A stretch of DNA of 64,000 nt, from positions 3,348,001 through 3,412,000 of the forward strand of contig CM082596.2 in assembly GCA_040954595.2 (NCBI GenBank). Direction: 5' to 3'. The translations under genes and the position numbers were made by a program. Source of the DNA: Balanoglossus misakiensis. Lineage: Eukaryota; Hemichordata. The notes under the pieces were generated by a model that ran no database searches, was not told the origin of the DNA, and saw nothing but the letters and a program-made list of their open reading frames with translations. Shown here in pieces: positions 36,106 through 49,100 of this stretch. Every line of letters begins with the position of its first letter. Positions within the stretch are counted from its first letter, which is position 1.

Positions 36106-38340
36106 GCTATAACCCATGGTTTTTATCAAAAAATCACCAAATGTTGAAAATTCGCGAAGTCGAAAAATTGAGGTTTCTGGACGATTTTCATGAGCTATAA
36201 CCCATGATTTTTATCAAAAAACCACCAAATTTTGAAAATTCCGAAGTCGAAAAATTGAGGTTTCTGGACGATTTTCATGAGCTATAACCCATGATTTTTA
36301 TAAAAAAATCACCAAATTTTGAAAATTCGCGAAGTCGAAAAATTGAGGTTTCTGGACGATTTTCATGAGCTATAACCCATGATTTTTATCAAAAAATCAC
36401 CAAATTTTGAAAATTCCGAAGTCGAAAAATTGAGGTTTCTGGACGATTTTCATGGGCTATAACCCATGATTTTTATCAAAAAATCACCAAATTTTAAAAA
36501 TTCGCGAAGTCGAAAAATTGAGGTTTCTGGACGATTTTCATGAGCTATAACCCATGATTTTTATCAAAAAATCACCAAATTTTAAAAATTCGCGAAGTCG
36601 AAAAATTGAGGTTTCTGGACGATTTTCATGGGCTATAACCCATGGTTTTTATCAAAAAATCACCAAATTTTGAAAATTCGCGAAGTAGAAAAATTGAGGT
36701 TTCTGGACGATTTTCATGAGCTATAACCCATGATTTTTATCAAAAAATCACCAAATTTTGAAAATTCGCGAAGTCGAAAAATTGAGGTTTCTGGACGATT
36801 TTCATGAGCTATAACCCATGATTTTTATCAAAAAATCACCAAATTTTAAAAATTCGCGAAGTCGAAAAATTGAGGTTTCTGGACGATTTTCATGAGCTAT
36901 AACCCATGGTTTTTATCAAAAAATCACCAAATGTTGAAAATTCGCGAAGTCGAAAAATTGAGGTTTCTGGACGATTTTCATGAGCTATAACCCATGATTT
37001 TTATCAAAAATCACCAAATTTTGAAAATTCCGAAGTCGAAAAATTGAGGTTTCTGGACGATTTTCATGAGCTATAACCCATGATTTTTATCAAAAAATCA
37101 CCAAATTTTGAAAATTCGCGAAGTCGAAAAATTGAGGTTTCTGGACGATTTTCATGAGCTATAACCCATGATTTTTATCAAAAAATCACCAAATTTTAAA
37201 AATTCGCGAAGTCGAAAAATTGAGGTTTCTGGACGATTTTCATGGGCTATAACCCATGGTTTTTATCAAAAAATCACCAAATGTTGAAAATTCGCGAAGT
37301 CGAAAAATTGAGGTTTCTGGACGATTTTCATGAGCTATAACCCATGATTTTTATCAAAAAACCACCAAATTTTGAAAATTCCGAAGTCGAAAAATTGAGG
37401 TTTCTGGACGATTTTCATGAGCTATAACCCATGATTTTTATAAAAAAATCACCAAATTTTGAAAATTCGCGAAGTCGAAAAATTGAGGTTTCTGGACGAT
37501 TTTCATGAGCTATAACCCATGATTTTTATCAAAAAATCACCAAATTTTGAAAATTCCGAAGTCGAAAAATTGAGGTTTCTGGACGATTTTCATGGGCTAT
37601 AACCCATGATTTTTATCAAAAAATCACCAAATTTTAAAAATTCGCGAAGTCGAAAAATTGAGGTTTCTGGACGATTTTCATGAGCTATAACCCATGATTT
37701 TTATCAAAAAATCACCAAATTTTAAAAATTCGCGAAGTCGAAAAATTGAGGTTTCTGGACGATTTTCATGGGCTATAACCCATGGTTTTTATCAAAAAAT
37801 CACCAAATTTTGAAAATTCGCGAAGTAGAAAAATTGAGGTTTCTGGACGATTTTCATGAGCTATAACCCATGATTTTTATCAAAAAATCACCAAATTTTG
37901 AAAATTCGCGAAGTCGAAAAATTGAGGTTTCTGGACGATTTTCATGAGCTATAACCCATGATTTTTATCAAAAAATCACCAAATTTTAAAAATTCGCGAA
38001 GCCGAAAAATTGAGGTTTCTGGACGATTTTCATGAGCTATAACCCATGGTTTTTATCAAAAAATCACCAAATGTTGAAAATTCGCGAAGTCGAAAAATTG
38101 AGGTTTCTGGACGATTTTCATGAGCTATAACCCATGATTTTTATCAAAAATCACCAAATTTTGAAAATTCCGAAGTCGAAAAATTGAGGTTTCTGGACGA
38201 TTTTCATGAGCTATAACCCATGATTTTTATCAAAAAATCACCAAATTTTGAAAATTCGCGAAGTCGAAAAATTGAGGTTTCTGGACGATTTTCATGAGCT
38301 ATAACCCATGATTTTTATCAAAAAATCACCAAATTTTAAA
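36106..38340. repeat. Higher-order repeat, 13 units, period 1140 bp
   Basis: 36301 onward is repeated at 37441 onward with near identity, sharing TTTTTATAAAAAAATC and the order of 87-bp units. The 4-base deficit from 13 x 88 equals the single-base deletions counted inside. The match breaks at about 38360. Confidence 0.85.
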
Positions 38341-41300
38341 AATTCGCGAAGTCGAAAAATTGAGGTTTCTGGACGATTTTCATGAGCTATAACCCATGAT
38401 TTTTATCAAAAAATCACCAAATTTTAAAAATTCGCGAAGTCGAAAAATTAAAGTTTCTGGACGATTTTCATGGGCTATAACCCATGGTTTTTATCAAAAA
38501 ATCACCAAATTTTGAAAATTCGCGAAGTAGAAAAATTGAGGTTTCTGGACGATTTTCATGAGCTATAACCCATGATTTTTATCAAAAAATCACCAAATTT
38601 TGAAAATTCGCGAAGTCGAAAAATTGAGGTTTCTGGACGATTTTCATTAGCTATAACCCATGATTTTTATCAAAAAATCACCAAATTTTAAAAATTCGCG
38701 AAGTCGAAAAATTGAGGTTTCTGGACGATTTTCATGAGCTATAACCCATGGTTTTTATCAAAAAATCACCAAATGTTGAAAATTCGCGAAGTCGAAAAAT
38801 TGAGGTTTCTGGACGATTTTCATGAGCTATAACCCATGATTTTTATCAAAAAATCACCAAATTTTGAAAATTCCGAAGTCGAAAAATTGAGGTTTCTGGA
38901 CGATTTTCATGAGCTATAACCCATGATTTTTATCAAAAAATCACCAAATTTTGAAAATTCGCGAAGTCGAAAAATTGAGGTTTCTGGACGATTTTCATGA
39001 GCTATAACCCATGATTTTTATCAAAAAATCACCAAATATTAAAAATTCGCGAAGTCGAAAAATTGAGGTTTCTGGACGATTTTCATGAGCTATAACCCAT
39101 GATTTTTATCAAAAAATCACCAAATTTTGAAAATTCCGAAGTCGAAAAATTGAGGTTTCTGGACGATTTTCATGAGCTATAACCCATGATTTTTATCAAA
39201 AAATCACCAAATTTTAAAAATTCGCGAAGTCGAAAAATTGAGGTTTCTGGACGATTTTCATGAGCTATAACCCATGATTTTTATCAAAAAATCACCAAAT
39301 TTTAAAAATTCGCGAAGTCGAAAAATTGAGGTTTCTGGACGATTTTCATGGGCTATAACCCATGGTTTTTATCAAAAAATCACCAAATTTGAAAATTCGC
39401 GAAGTAGAAAAATTGAGGTTTCTGGACGATTTTCATGAGCTATAACCCATGATTTTTATCAAAAAATCACCAAATTTTGAAAATTCGCGAAGTCGAAAAA
39501 TTGAGGTTTCTGGACGATTTTCATGAGCTATAACCCATGATTTTTATCAAAAAATCACCAAATTTTAAAAATTCGCGAAGTCGAAAAATTGAGGTTTCTG
39601 GACGATTTTCATGAGCTATAACCCATGATTTTTATCAAAAAATCACCAAATTTTAAAAATTCGCGAAGTCGAAAAATTGAGGTTTCTGGACGATTTTCAT
39701 GGGCTATAACCCATGGTTTTTATCAAAAAATCACCAAATGTTGAAAATTCGCGAAGTCGAAAAATTGAGGTTTCTGGACGATTTTCATGAGCTATAACCC
39801 ATGATTTTTATCAAAAAATCACCAAATTTTGAAAATTCCGAAGTCGAAAAATTGAGGTTTCTGGACGATTTTCATGAGCTATAACCCATGATTTTTATCA
39901 AAAAATCACCAAATTTTGAAAATTCGCGAAGTCGAAAAATTGAGGTTTCTGGACGATTTTCATGAGCTATAACCCATGATTTTTATCAAAAAATCACCAA
40001 ATGTTAAAAATTCGCGAAGTCGAAAAATTGAGGTTTCTGGACGATTTTCATGAGCTATAACCCATGATTTTTATCAAAAAATCACCAAATTTTGAAAATT
40101 CCGAAGTCGAAAAATTGAGGTTTCTGGACGATTTTCATGAGCTATAACCCATGATTTTTATCAAAAAATCACCAAATTTTGAAAATTCGCGAAGTCGAAA
40201 AATTGAGGTTTCTGGACGATTTTCATGAGCTATAACCCATGATTTTTATCAAAAAATCACCAAATTTTGAAAATTCCGAAGTCGAAAAATTGAGGTTTCT
40301 GGACGATTTTCATGAGCTATAACCCATGATTTTTATCAAAAAATCACCAAATTTTGAAAATTCGCGAAGTCGAAAAATTGAGGTTTCTGGACGATTTTCA
40401 TGAGCTATAACCCATGATTTTTATCAAAAAATCACCAAATTTTGAAAATTCCGAAGTCGAAAAATTGAGGTTTCTGGACGATTTTCATGAGCTATAACCC
40501 ATGATTTTTATCAAAAAATCACCAAATTTTGAAAATTCGCGAAGTCGAAAAATTGAGGTTTCTGGACGATTTTCATGGGCTATAACCCATGGTTTTTATC
40601 AAAAAATCACCAAATGTTGAAAATTCGCGAAGTCGAAAAATTGAGGTTTCTGGACGATTTTCATGGGCTATAACCCATGATTTTTATCAAAAAATCACCA
40701 AATTTTGAAAATTCGCGAAGTCGAAAAATTGAGGTTTCTGGACGATTTTCATGAGCTATAACCCATGATTTTTATCAAAAAATCACCAAATTTTAAAAAT
40801 TCGCGAAGTCGAAAAATTGAGGTTTCTGGACGATTTTCATGAGCTATAACCCATGATTTTTATCAAAAAATCACCAAATTTTGAAAATTCCGAAGTCGAA
40901 AAATTGAGGTTTCTGGACGATTTTCATGAGCTATAACCCATGATTTTTATCAAAAAATCACCAAATGTTGAAAATTCGCGAAGTCGAAAAATTGAGGTTT
41001 CTGGACGATTTTCATGGGTTATAACCCATGATTTTTATCAAAAAATCACCAAATTTTGAAAATTCGCGAAGTCGAAAAATTGAGGTTTCTGGACGATTTT
41101 CATGAGCTATAACCCATGATTTTTATCAAAAAATCACCAAATTTTAAAAATTCGCGAAGTCGAAAAATTGAGGTTTCTGGACGATTTTCATGAGCTATAA
41201 CCCATGATTTTTATCAAAAAATCACCAAATTTTGAAAATTCCGAAGTCGAAAAATTGAGGTTTCTGGACGATTTTCATGAGCTATAACCCATGGTTTTTA

Positions 41301-41705
41301 TCAAAAAATCACCAAATTTTGAAAATTCGCGAAGTAGAAAAATTGAGGTTTCTGGACGATTTTCATGAGCTATAACCCATGATTTTTATCAAAAAATCAC
41401 CAAATTTTGAAAATTCCGAAGTCGAAAAATTGAGGTTTCTGGACGATTTTCATGAGCTATAACACATGGTTTTTATCAAAAAGTCACCAAATTTTGAAAA
41501 TTCGCGAAGTCGAAAAATTGAGGTTTCTGGACGATTTTCATGGGCTATAACCCATGGTTTTTATCAAAAAATCACCAAATGTTGAAAATTCGCGAAGTCG
41601 AAAAATTGAGGTTTCTGGACGATTTTCATGGGCTATAACCCATGATTTTTATCAAAAAATCACCAAATTTTAAAAATTCGCGAAGTCGAAAAATTGAGGT
41701 TTCTG

Positions 41706-44700
41706 GACAATTTTCATGGGCTATAACCCATGGTTTTTATCAAAAAATCACCAAATTTTGAAAATTCGCGAAGTAGAAAAATTGAGGTTTCTGGACGATT
41801 TTCATGAGCTATAACCCATGATTTTTATCAAAAAATCACCAAATTTTGAAAATTCGCGAAGTCGAAAAATTGAGGTTTCTGGACGATTTTCATGGGCTAT
41901 AACCCATGATTTTTATCAAAAAATCACCAAATTTTAAAAATTCGCGAAGTCGAAAAATTGAGGTTTCTGGACGATTTTCATGAGCTATAACCCATGATTT
42001 TTATCAAAAAATCACCAAATTTTAAAAATTCGCGAAGTCGAAAAATTGAGGTTTCTGGACAATTTTCATGGGCTATAACCCATGGTTTTTATCAAAAAAT
42101 CACCAAATTTTGAAAATTCGCGAAGTAGAAAAATTGAGGTTTCTGGACGATTTTCATGAGCTATAACCCATGATTTTTATCAAAAAATCACCAAATTTTG
42201 AAAATTCGCGAAGTCGAAAAATTGAGGTTTCTGGACGATTTTCATGAGCTATAACCCATGATTTTTATCAAAAAATCACCAAATTTTAAAAATTCGCGAA
42301 GTCGAAAAATTGAGGTTTCTGGACGATTTTCATGGGCTATAACCCATGATTTTTATCAAAAAATCACCAAATTTTAAAAATTCGCGAAGTCGAAAAATTG
42401 AGGTTTCTGGACGATTTTCATGGGCTATAACCCATGGTTTTTATCAAAAAATCACCAAATGTTGAAAATTCGCGAAGTCGAAAAATTGAGGTTTCTGGAC
42501 GATTTTCATGAGCTATAACCCATGATTTTTATCAAAAAATCACCAAATTTTGAAAATTCCGAAGTCGAAAAATTGAGGTTTCTGGACGATTTTCATGAGC
42601 TATAACCCATGATTTTTATCAAAAAATCACCAAATTTTGAAAATTCGCGAAGTCGAAAAATTGAGGTTTCTGGACGATTTTCATGAGCTATAACCCATGA
42701 TTTTTATCAAAAAATCACCAAATTTTAAAAATTCGCGAAGTCGAAAAATTGAGGTTTCTGGACGATTTTCATGGGCTATAACCCATGATTTTTATCAAAA
42801 AATCACCAAATTTTAAAAATTCGCGAAGTCGAAAAATTGAGGTTTCTGGACAATTTTCATGGGCTATAACCCATGGTTTTTATCAAAAAATCACCAAATT
42901 TTGAAAATTCGCGAAGTAGAAAAATTGAGGTTTCTGGACGATTTTCATGAGCTATAACCCATGATTTTTATCAAAAAATCACCAAATTTTGAAAATTCGC
43001 GAAGTCGAAAAATTGAGGTTTCTGGACGATTTTCATGGGCTATAACCCATGATTTTTATCAAAAAATCACCAAATTTTAAAAATTCGCGAAGTCGAAAAA
43101 TTGAGGTTTCTGGACGATTTTCATGAGCTATAACCCATGATTTTTATCAAAAAATCACCAAATTTTAAAAATTCGCGAAGTCGAAAAATTGAGGTTTCTG
43201 GACAATTTTCATGGGCTATAACCCATGGTTTTTATCAAAAAATCACCAAATTTTGAAAATTCGCGAAGTAGAAAAATTGAGGTTTCTGGACGATTTTCAT
43301 GAGCTATAACCCATGATTTTTATCAAAAAATCACCAAATTTTGAAAATTCGCGAAGTCGAAAAATTGAGGTTTCTGGACGATTTTCATGAGCTATAACCC
43401 ATGATTTTTATCAAAAAATCACCAAATTTTAAAAATTCGCGAAGTCGAAAAATTGAGGTTTCTGGACGATTTTCATGGGCTATAACCCATGATTTTTATC
43501 AAAAAATCACCAAATTTTAAAAATTCGCGAAGTCGAAAAATTGAGGTTTCTGGACGATTTTCATGGGCTATAACCCATGGTTTTTATCAAAAAATCACCA
43601 AATGTTGAAAATTCGCGAAGTCGAAAAATTGAGGTTTCTGGACGATTTTCATGAGCTATAACCCATGATTTTTATCAAAAAATCACCAAATTTTGAAAAT
43701 TCCGAAGTCGAAAAATTGAGGTTTCTGGACGATTTTCATGAGCTATAACCCATGATTTTTATCAAAAAATCACCAAATTTTGAAAATTCGCGAAGTCGAA
43801 AAATTGAGGTTTCTGGACGATTTTCATGAGCTATAACCCATGATTTTTATCAAAAAATCACCAAATTTTAAAAATTCGCGAAGTCGAAAAATTGAGGTTT
43901 CTGGACGATTTTCATGGGCTATAACCCATGATTTTTATCAAAAAATCACCAAATTTTGAAAATTCGCGAAGTCGAAAAATTGAGGTTTCTGGACGATTTT
44001 CATGAGCTATAACCCATGATTTTTATCAAAAAATCACCAAATTTTAAAAATTCGCGAAGTCGAAAAATTGAGGTTTCTGGACGATTTTCATGAGCTATAA
44101 CCCATGATTTTTATCAAAAAATCACCAAATTTTGAAAATTCCGAAGTCGAAAAATTGAGGTTTCTGGACGATTTTCATGAGCTATAACCCATGATTTTTA
44201 TCAAAAAATCACCAAATTTTAAAAATTCGCGAAGTAGAAAAATTGAGGTTTCTGGACGATTTTCATGAGCTATAACCCATGATTTTTATCAAAAAATCAC
44301 CAAATTTTGAAAATTCGCGAAGTCGAAAAATTGAGGTTTCTGGACGATTTTCATGGGCTATAACCCATGATTTTTATCAAAAAATCACCAAATTTTAAAA
44401 ATTCGCGAAGTCGAAAAATTGAGGTTTCTGGACGATTTTCATGAGCTATAACCCATGATTTTTATCAAAAAATCACCAAATTTTAAAAATTCGCGAAGTC
44501 GAAAAATTGAGGTTTCTGGACAATTTTCATGGGCTATAACCCATGGTTTTTATCAAAAAATCACCAAATTTTGAAAATTCGCGAAGTAGAAAAATTGAGG
44601 TTTCTGGACGATTTTCATGAGCTATAACCCATGATTTTTATCAAAAAATCACCAAATTTTGAAAATTCGCGAAGTCGAAAAATTGAGGTTTCTGGACGAT

Positions 44701-45560
44701 TTTCATGAGCTATAACCCATGATTTTTATCAAAAAATCACCAAATTTTAAAAATTCGCGAAGTCGAAAAATTGAGGTTTCTGGACGATTTTCATGGGCTA
44801 TAACCCATGATTTTTATCAAAAAATCACCAAATTTTAAAAATTCGCGAAGTCGAAAAATTGAGGTTTCTGGACGATTTTCATGGGCTATAACCCATGGTT
44901 TTTATCAAAAAATCACCAAATGTTGAAAATTCGCGAAGTCGAAAAATTGAGGTTTCTGGACGATTTTCATGAGCTATAACCCATGATTTTTATCAAAAAA
45001 TCACCAAATTTTGAAAATTCCGAAGTCGAAAAATTGAGGTTTCTGGACGATTTTCATGAGCTATAACCCATGATTTTTATCAAAAAATCACCAAATTTTG
45101 AAAATTCGCGAAGTCGAAAAATTGAGGTTTCTGGACGATTTTCATGAGCTATAACCCATGATTTTTATCAAAAAATCACCAAATTTTAAAAATTCGCGAA
45201 GTCGAAAAATTGAGGTTTCTGGACGATTTTCATGGGCTATAACCCATGATTTTTATCAAAAAATCACCAAATTTTGAAAATTCGCGAAGTCGAAAAATTG
45301 AGGTTTCTGGACGATTTTCATGAGCTATAACCCATGATTTTTATCAAAAAATCACCAAATTTTAAAAATTCGCGAAGTCGAAAAATTGAGGTTTCTGGAC
45401 GATTTTCATGAGCTATAACCCATGATTTTTATCAAAAAATCACCAAATTTTGAAAATTCCGAAGTCGAAAAATTGAGGTTTCTGGACGATTTTCATGAGC
45501 TATAACCCATGATTTTTATCAAAAAATCACCAAATTTTAAAAATTCGCGAAGTCGAAAAA
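41706..45560. repeat. Higher-order repeat, three copies with offsets 1143 and 1318 bp
   Basis: The rare GGACAATTTT variant falls at 41706, 42058, 42849, 43201 and 44519. The pairs are 1143 apart (13 units) and then 1318 (15 units). The intervening order of variant units (AAATGTTG unit, 87-bp unit) is conserved. Confidence 0.8.
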
Positions 45561-46060
45561 TTGAGGTTTCTGGACGATTTTCATGGGCTATAACCCATGA
45601 TTTTTATCAAAAAATCACCAAATTTTGAAAATTCCGAAGTCGAAAAATTGAGGTTTCTGGACGATTTTCATGAGCTATAACCCATGATTTTTATCAAAAA
45701 ATCACCAAATTTTAAAAATTCGCGAAGTCGAAAAATTGAGGTTTCTGGACGATTTTCATGAGCTATAACCCATGATTTTTATCAAAAAAATCACCAAATT
45801 TTGAAAATTCCGAAGTCGAAAAATTGAGGTTTCTGGACGATTTTCATGAGCTATAACCCATGATTTTTATCAAAAAATCACCAAATTTTGAAAATTCGCG
45901 AAGTCGAAAAATTGAGGTTTCTGGACGATTTTCATGAGCTATAACCCATGATTTTGATCAAAAAATCACCAAATTTTAAAAATCGCGAAGTCGAAAAATT
46001 GAGGTTTCTGGACGATTTTCATGGGCTATAACCCATGGTTTTTATCAAAAAATCACCAAA

Positions 46061-46103
46061 TTTTGAAAATTCGCGAATTTTTCGACTTCGCGAATTTTCA
46101 AAA
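46061..46103. repeat. Inversion junction of the satellite (foldback with 9-nt spacer)
   Basis: TTTTGAAAATTCGCGAA (46061-46077) and its perfect complement (46087-46103) flank the spacer TTTTTCGAC (46078-46086). The left unit stops in the middle, directly at the self-complementary TTCGCGAA, and the right arm begins there in reverse. Confidence 0.95.
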
Positions 46104-49100
46104 TTTGGTGATTTTTTGATAAAAAACATGGGTTATAGCTCATGAAAATCGTCCAGAAACCTCAATTTTTCGACTTCGCGAATTTTCAAAATTTGGTGAT
46201 TTTTTGATAAAAATCATGGGTTATAGCTCATGAAAATCGTCCAGAAACCTCAATTTTTCGACTTCGGAATTTTCAAAATTTGGTGATTTTTTGATAAAAA
46301 TCATGGGTTATAGCTCATGAAAATCGTCCAGAAACCTCAATTTTTCGACTTCGCGAATTTTCAAAATTTGGTGATTTTTTGATAAAAACCATGGGTTATA
46401 GCCCATGAAAATCGTCCAGAAACCTCAATTTTTCGACTTCGCGAATTTTCAAAATTTGGTGGTTTTTGGATAAAAACCATGGGTTATAGCTCATGAAAAT
46501 CGTCCAGAAACCTCAATTTTTCGACTTCGCGAATTTCCAAAATTTTGTGATTTTTTAATAAAAACCATGGGTTATAGCTCATGAATATCGTCCAGAAACC
46601 TCAATTTTTCGACTTCGCGAATTTTCAAAATTTGGTGATTTTTTGATAAAAACCATGGGTTATAGCCCATGAAAATCGTCCAAAAACCTCAATTTTTCGA
46701 CTTCGCGAATTTTCAAAATTTGGTGATTTTTTGATAAAAACCATGGGTTATAGCCCATGAAAATCGTCCAGAAACCTCAATTTTTCGACTTCGCGAATTT
46801 TTAAAATTTGGTGATTTTTTGATAAAAATCATGGGTTATAGCTCATGAAAATCGTCCAGAAACCTCAATTTTTCGACTTCGGAATTTTTAAAATTTGGTG
46901 ATTTTTTGATAAAAATCATGGGTTATAGCTCATGAAAATCGTCCAGAAACCTCAATTTTTCGACTTCGCGAATTTTCAAAATTTGGTGATTTTTTGAAAA
47001 AAACCATGGGTTATAGCTCATGAAAATCGTCCAGAAACCTCAATTTTTCGACTTCGCGAATTATCAATATTTGGTGGTTTTTGGATAAAAATCATGGGTT
47101 ATAGCTCATGAAAATAGTCCAGAAACCTCAATTTTTCGACTTCGGAATTTTCAAAATTTGGTGACTTTTTGATAAAAATCATGGGTTATAGCTCATGAAA
47201 ATCGTCCAGAAACCTCAATTTTTCGACTTCGGAATTTTCAAAATTTGGTGATTTTTTGATAAAAATCATGGGTTATAGCTCATGAAAATCGTCCAGAAAC
47301 CTCAATTTTTCGACTTCGCGAATTTTCAAAATTTGGTGATTTTTTGATAAAAACCATGGGTTATAGCCCATGAAAATCGTCCAGAAACCTCAATTTTTCG
47401 ACTTCGCGAATTTTCAAAATTTGGTGATTTTTTGATAAAAACCATGGGTTATAGCCCATGAAAATCGTCCAGAAACCTCAATTTTTCGACTTCGCGAATT
47501 TTCAAAATTTGGTGATTTTTTGATAAAAACCATGGGTTATAGCCCATGAAAATCGTCCAGAAACCTCAATTTTTCGACTTCGCGAATTTTTAAAATTTGG
47601 TGATTTTTTGATAAAAACATGGGTTATAGCTCATGAAAATCGTCCAGAAACCTCAATTTTTCGACTTCGCGAATTTTCAAAATTTGGTGATTTTTTGATA
47701 AAAACCATGGGTTATAGCCCATGAAAATCGTCCAGAAACCTCAATTTTTCGACTTCGCGAATTTTCAAAATTTGGTGATTTTTTGATAAAAATTATGGGT
47801 TATAGCTCATGAAAATCGTCCAGAAACCTCAATTTTTCGACTTCGCGAATTTTCAAAATTTGGTGATTTTTTGATAAAAATCATGGGTTATAGCTCATGA
47901 AAATCGTCCAGAAACCTCAATTTTTCGACTTCGCGAATTTTCAAAATTTGGTGATTTTTTGATAAAAACCATGGGTTATAGCTCATGAAAATCGTCCAGA
48001 AACCTCAATTTTTCGACTTCGCGAATTATCAATATTTGGTGGTTTTTGGATAAAAATCATGGGTTATAGCTCATGAAAATCGTCCAGAAACCTCAATTTT
48101 TCGACTTCGGAATTTTCAAAATTTGGTGATTTTTTGATAAAAATCATGGGTTATAGCTCATGAAAATCGTCCAGAAACCTCAATTTTTCGACTTCGCGAA
48201 TTTTCAAAATTTGGTGATTTTTTGATAAAAACCATGGGTTATAGCCCATGAAAATCGTCCAGAAACCTCAATTTTTCGACTTCGCGAATTTTCAAAATTT
48301 GGTGGTTTTTGGATAAAAACCATGGGTTATAGCTCATGAAAATCGTCCAGAAACCTCAATTTTTCGACTTCGCGAATTTCCAAAATTTGGTGATTTTTTA
48401 ATAAAAACCATGGGTTATAGCCCATGAAAATCGTCCAGAAACCTCAATTTTTCAACTTCGCGAATTTTCAAAATTTGGTGATTTTTTGATAAAAACCATG
48501 GGTTATAGCCCATGAAAATCGTCCAGAAACCTCAATTTTTCGACTTCGCGAATTTTCAAAATTTGGTGATTTTTTGATAAAAATCATGGGTTATAGCTCA
48601 TGAAAATCGTCCAGAAACCTCAATTTTTCGACTTCGCGAATTTTCAAAATTTGGTGATTTTTTGATAAAAACCATGGGTTATAGCCCATGAAAATCGTCC
48701 AGAAACCTCAATTTTTCGACTTCGCGAATTTTCAAAATTTGGTGATTTTTTGATAAAAATCATGGGTTATAGCTCATGAAAATCGTCCAGAAACCTCAAT
48801 TTTTCGACTTCGCGAATTTTCAAAATTTGGTGATATTTTTGATAAAAATCATGGGTTATAGCTCATGAAAATCGTCCAGAAACCTCAATTTTTCGACTTC
48901 GCGAATTTTCAAAATTTGGTGATTTTTTGATAAAAATCATGGGTTATAGCTCATGAAAATCGTCCAGAAACCTCAATTTTTCGACTTCGCGAATTTTTAA
49001 AATTTGGTGATTTTTTGATAAAAATCATGGGTTATAGCTCATGAAAATCGTCCAGAAACCTCAATTTTTCGACTTCGCGAATTTTCAAAATTTGGTGATT

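Larger units (their letters stand above)
29046..46077 (+). repeat. 88-bp satellite array, left arm (about 193 units)
   Basis: Head-to-tail units of 88 bp. Landmarks in order: TTTCTGGACGATTTTCATG, RGCTATAACCCATG, TTTTTATCAAAAAATCACC, AAATTTTGAAAATTCGCG, AAGTCGAAAAATTGAGG. A common variant (TTCCGAAG for TTCGCGAAG) is 87 bp. Other variants include AAATGTTG, ATTTTAAAAATTC, AAGTAGAAAA, GGACAATTTT and GAGGTTTAAGG. Neighbouring units differ by only a few bases, so the array is homogenised. No open frame of 60 codons exists within it. Each unit contains an internal inverted repeat (CATGGG/CCCATG) and the self-complementary TTCGCGAA. Confidence 0.98.
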
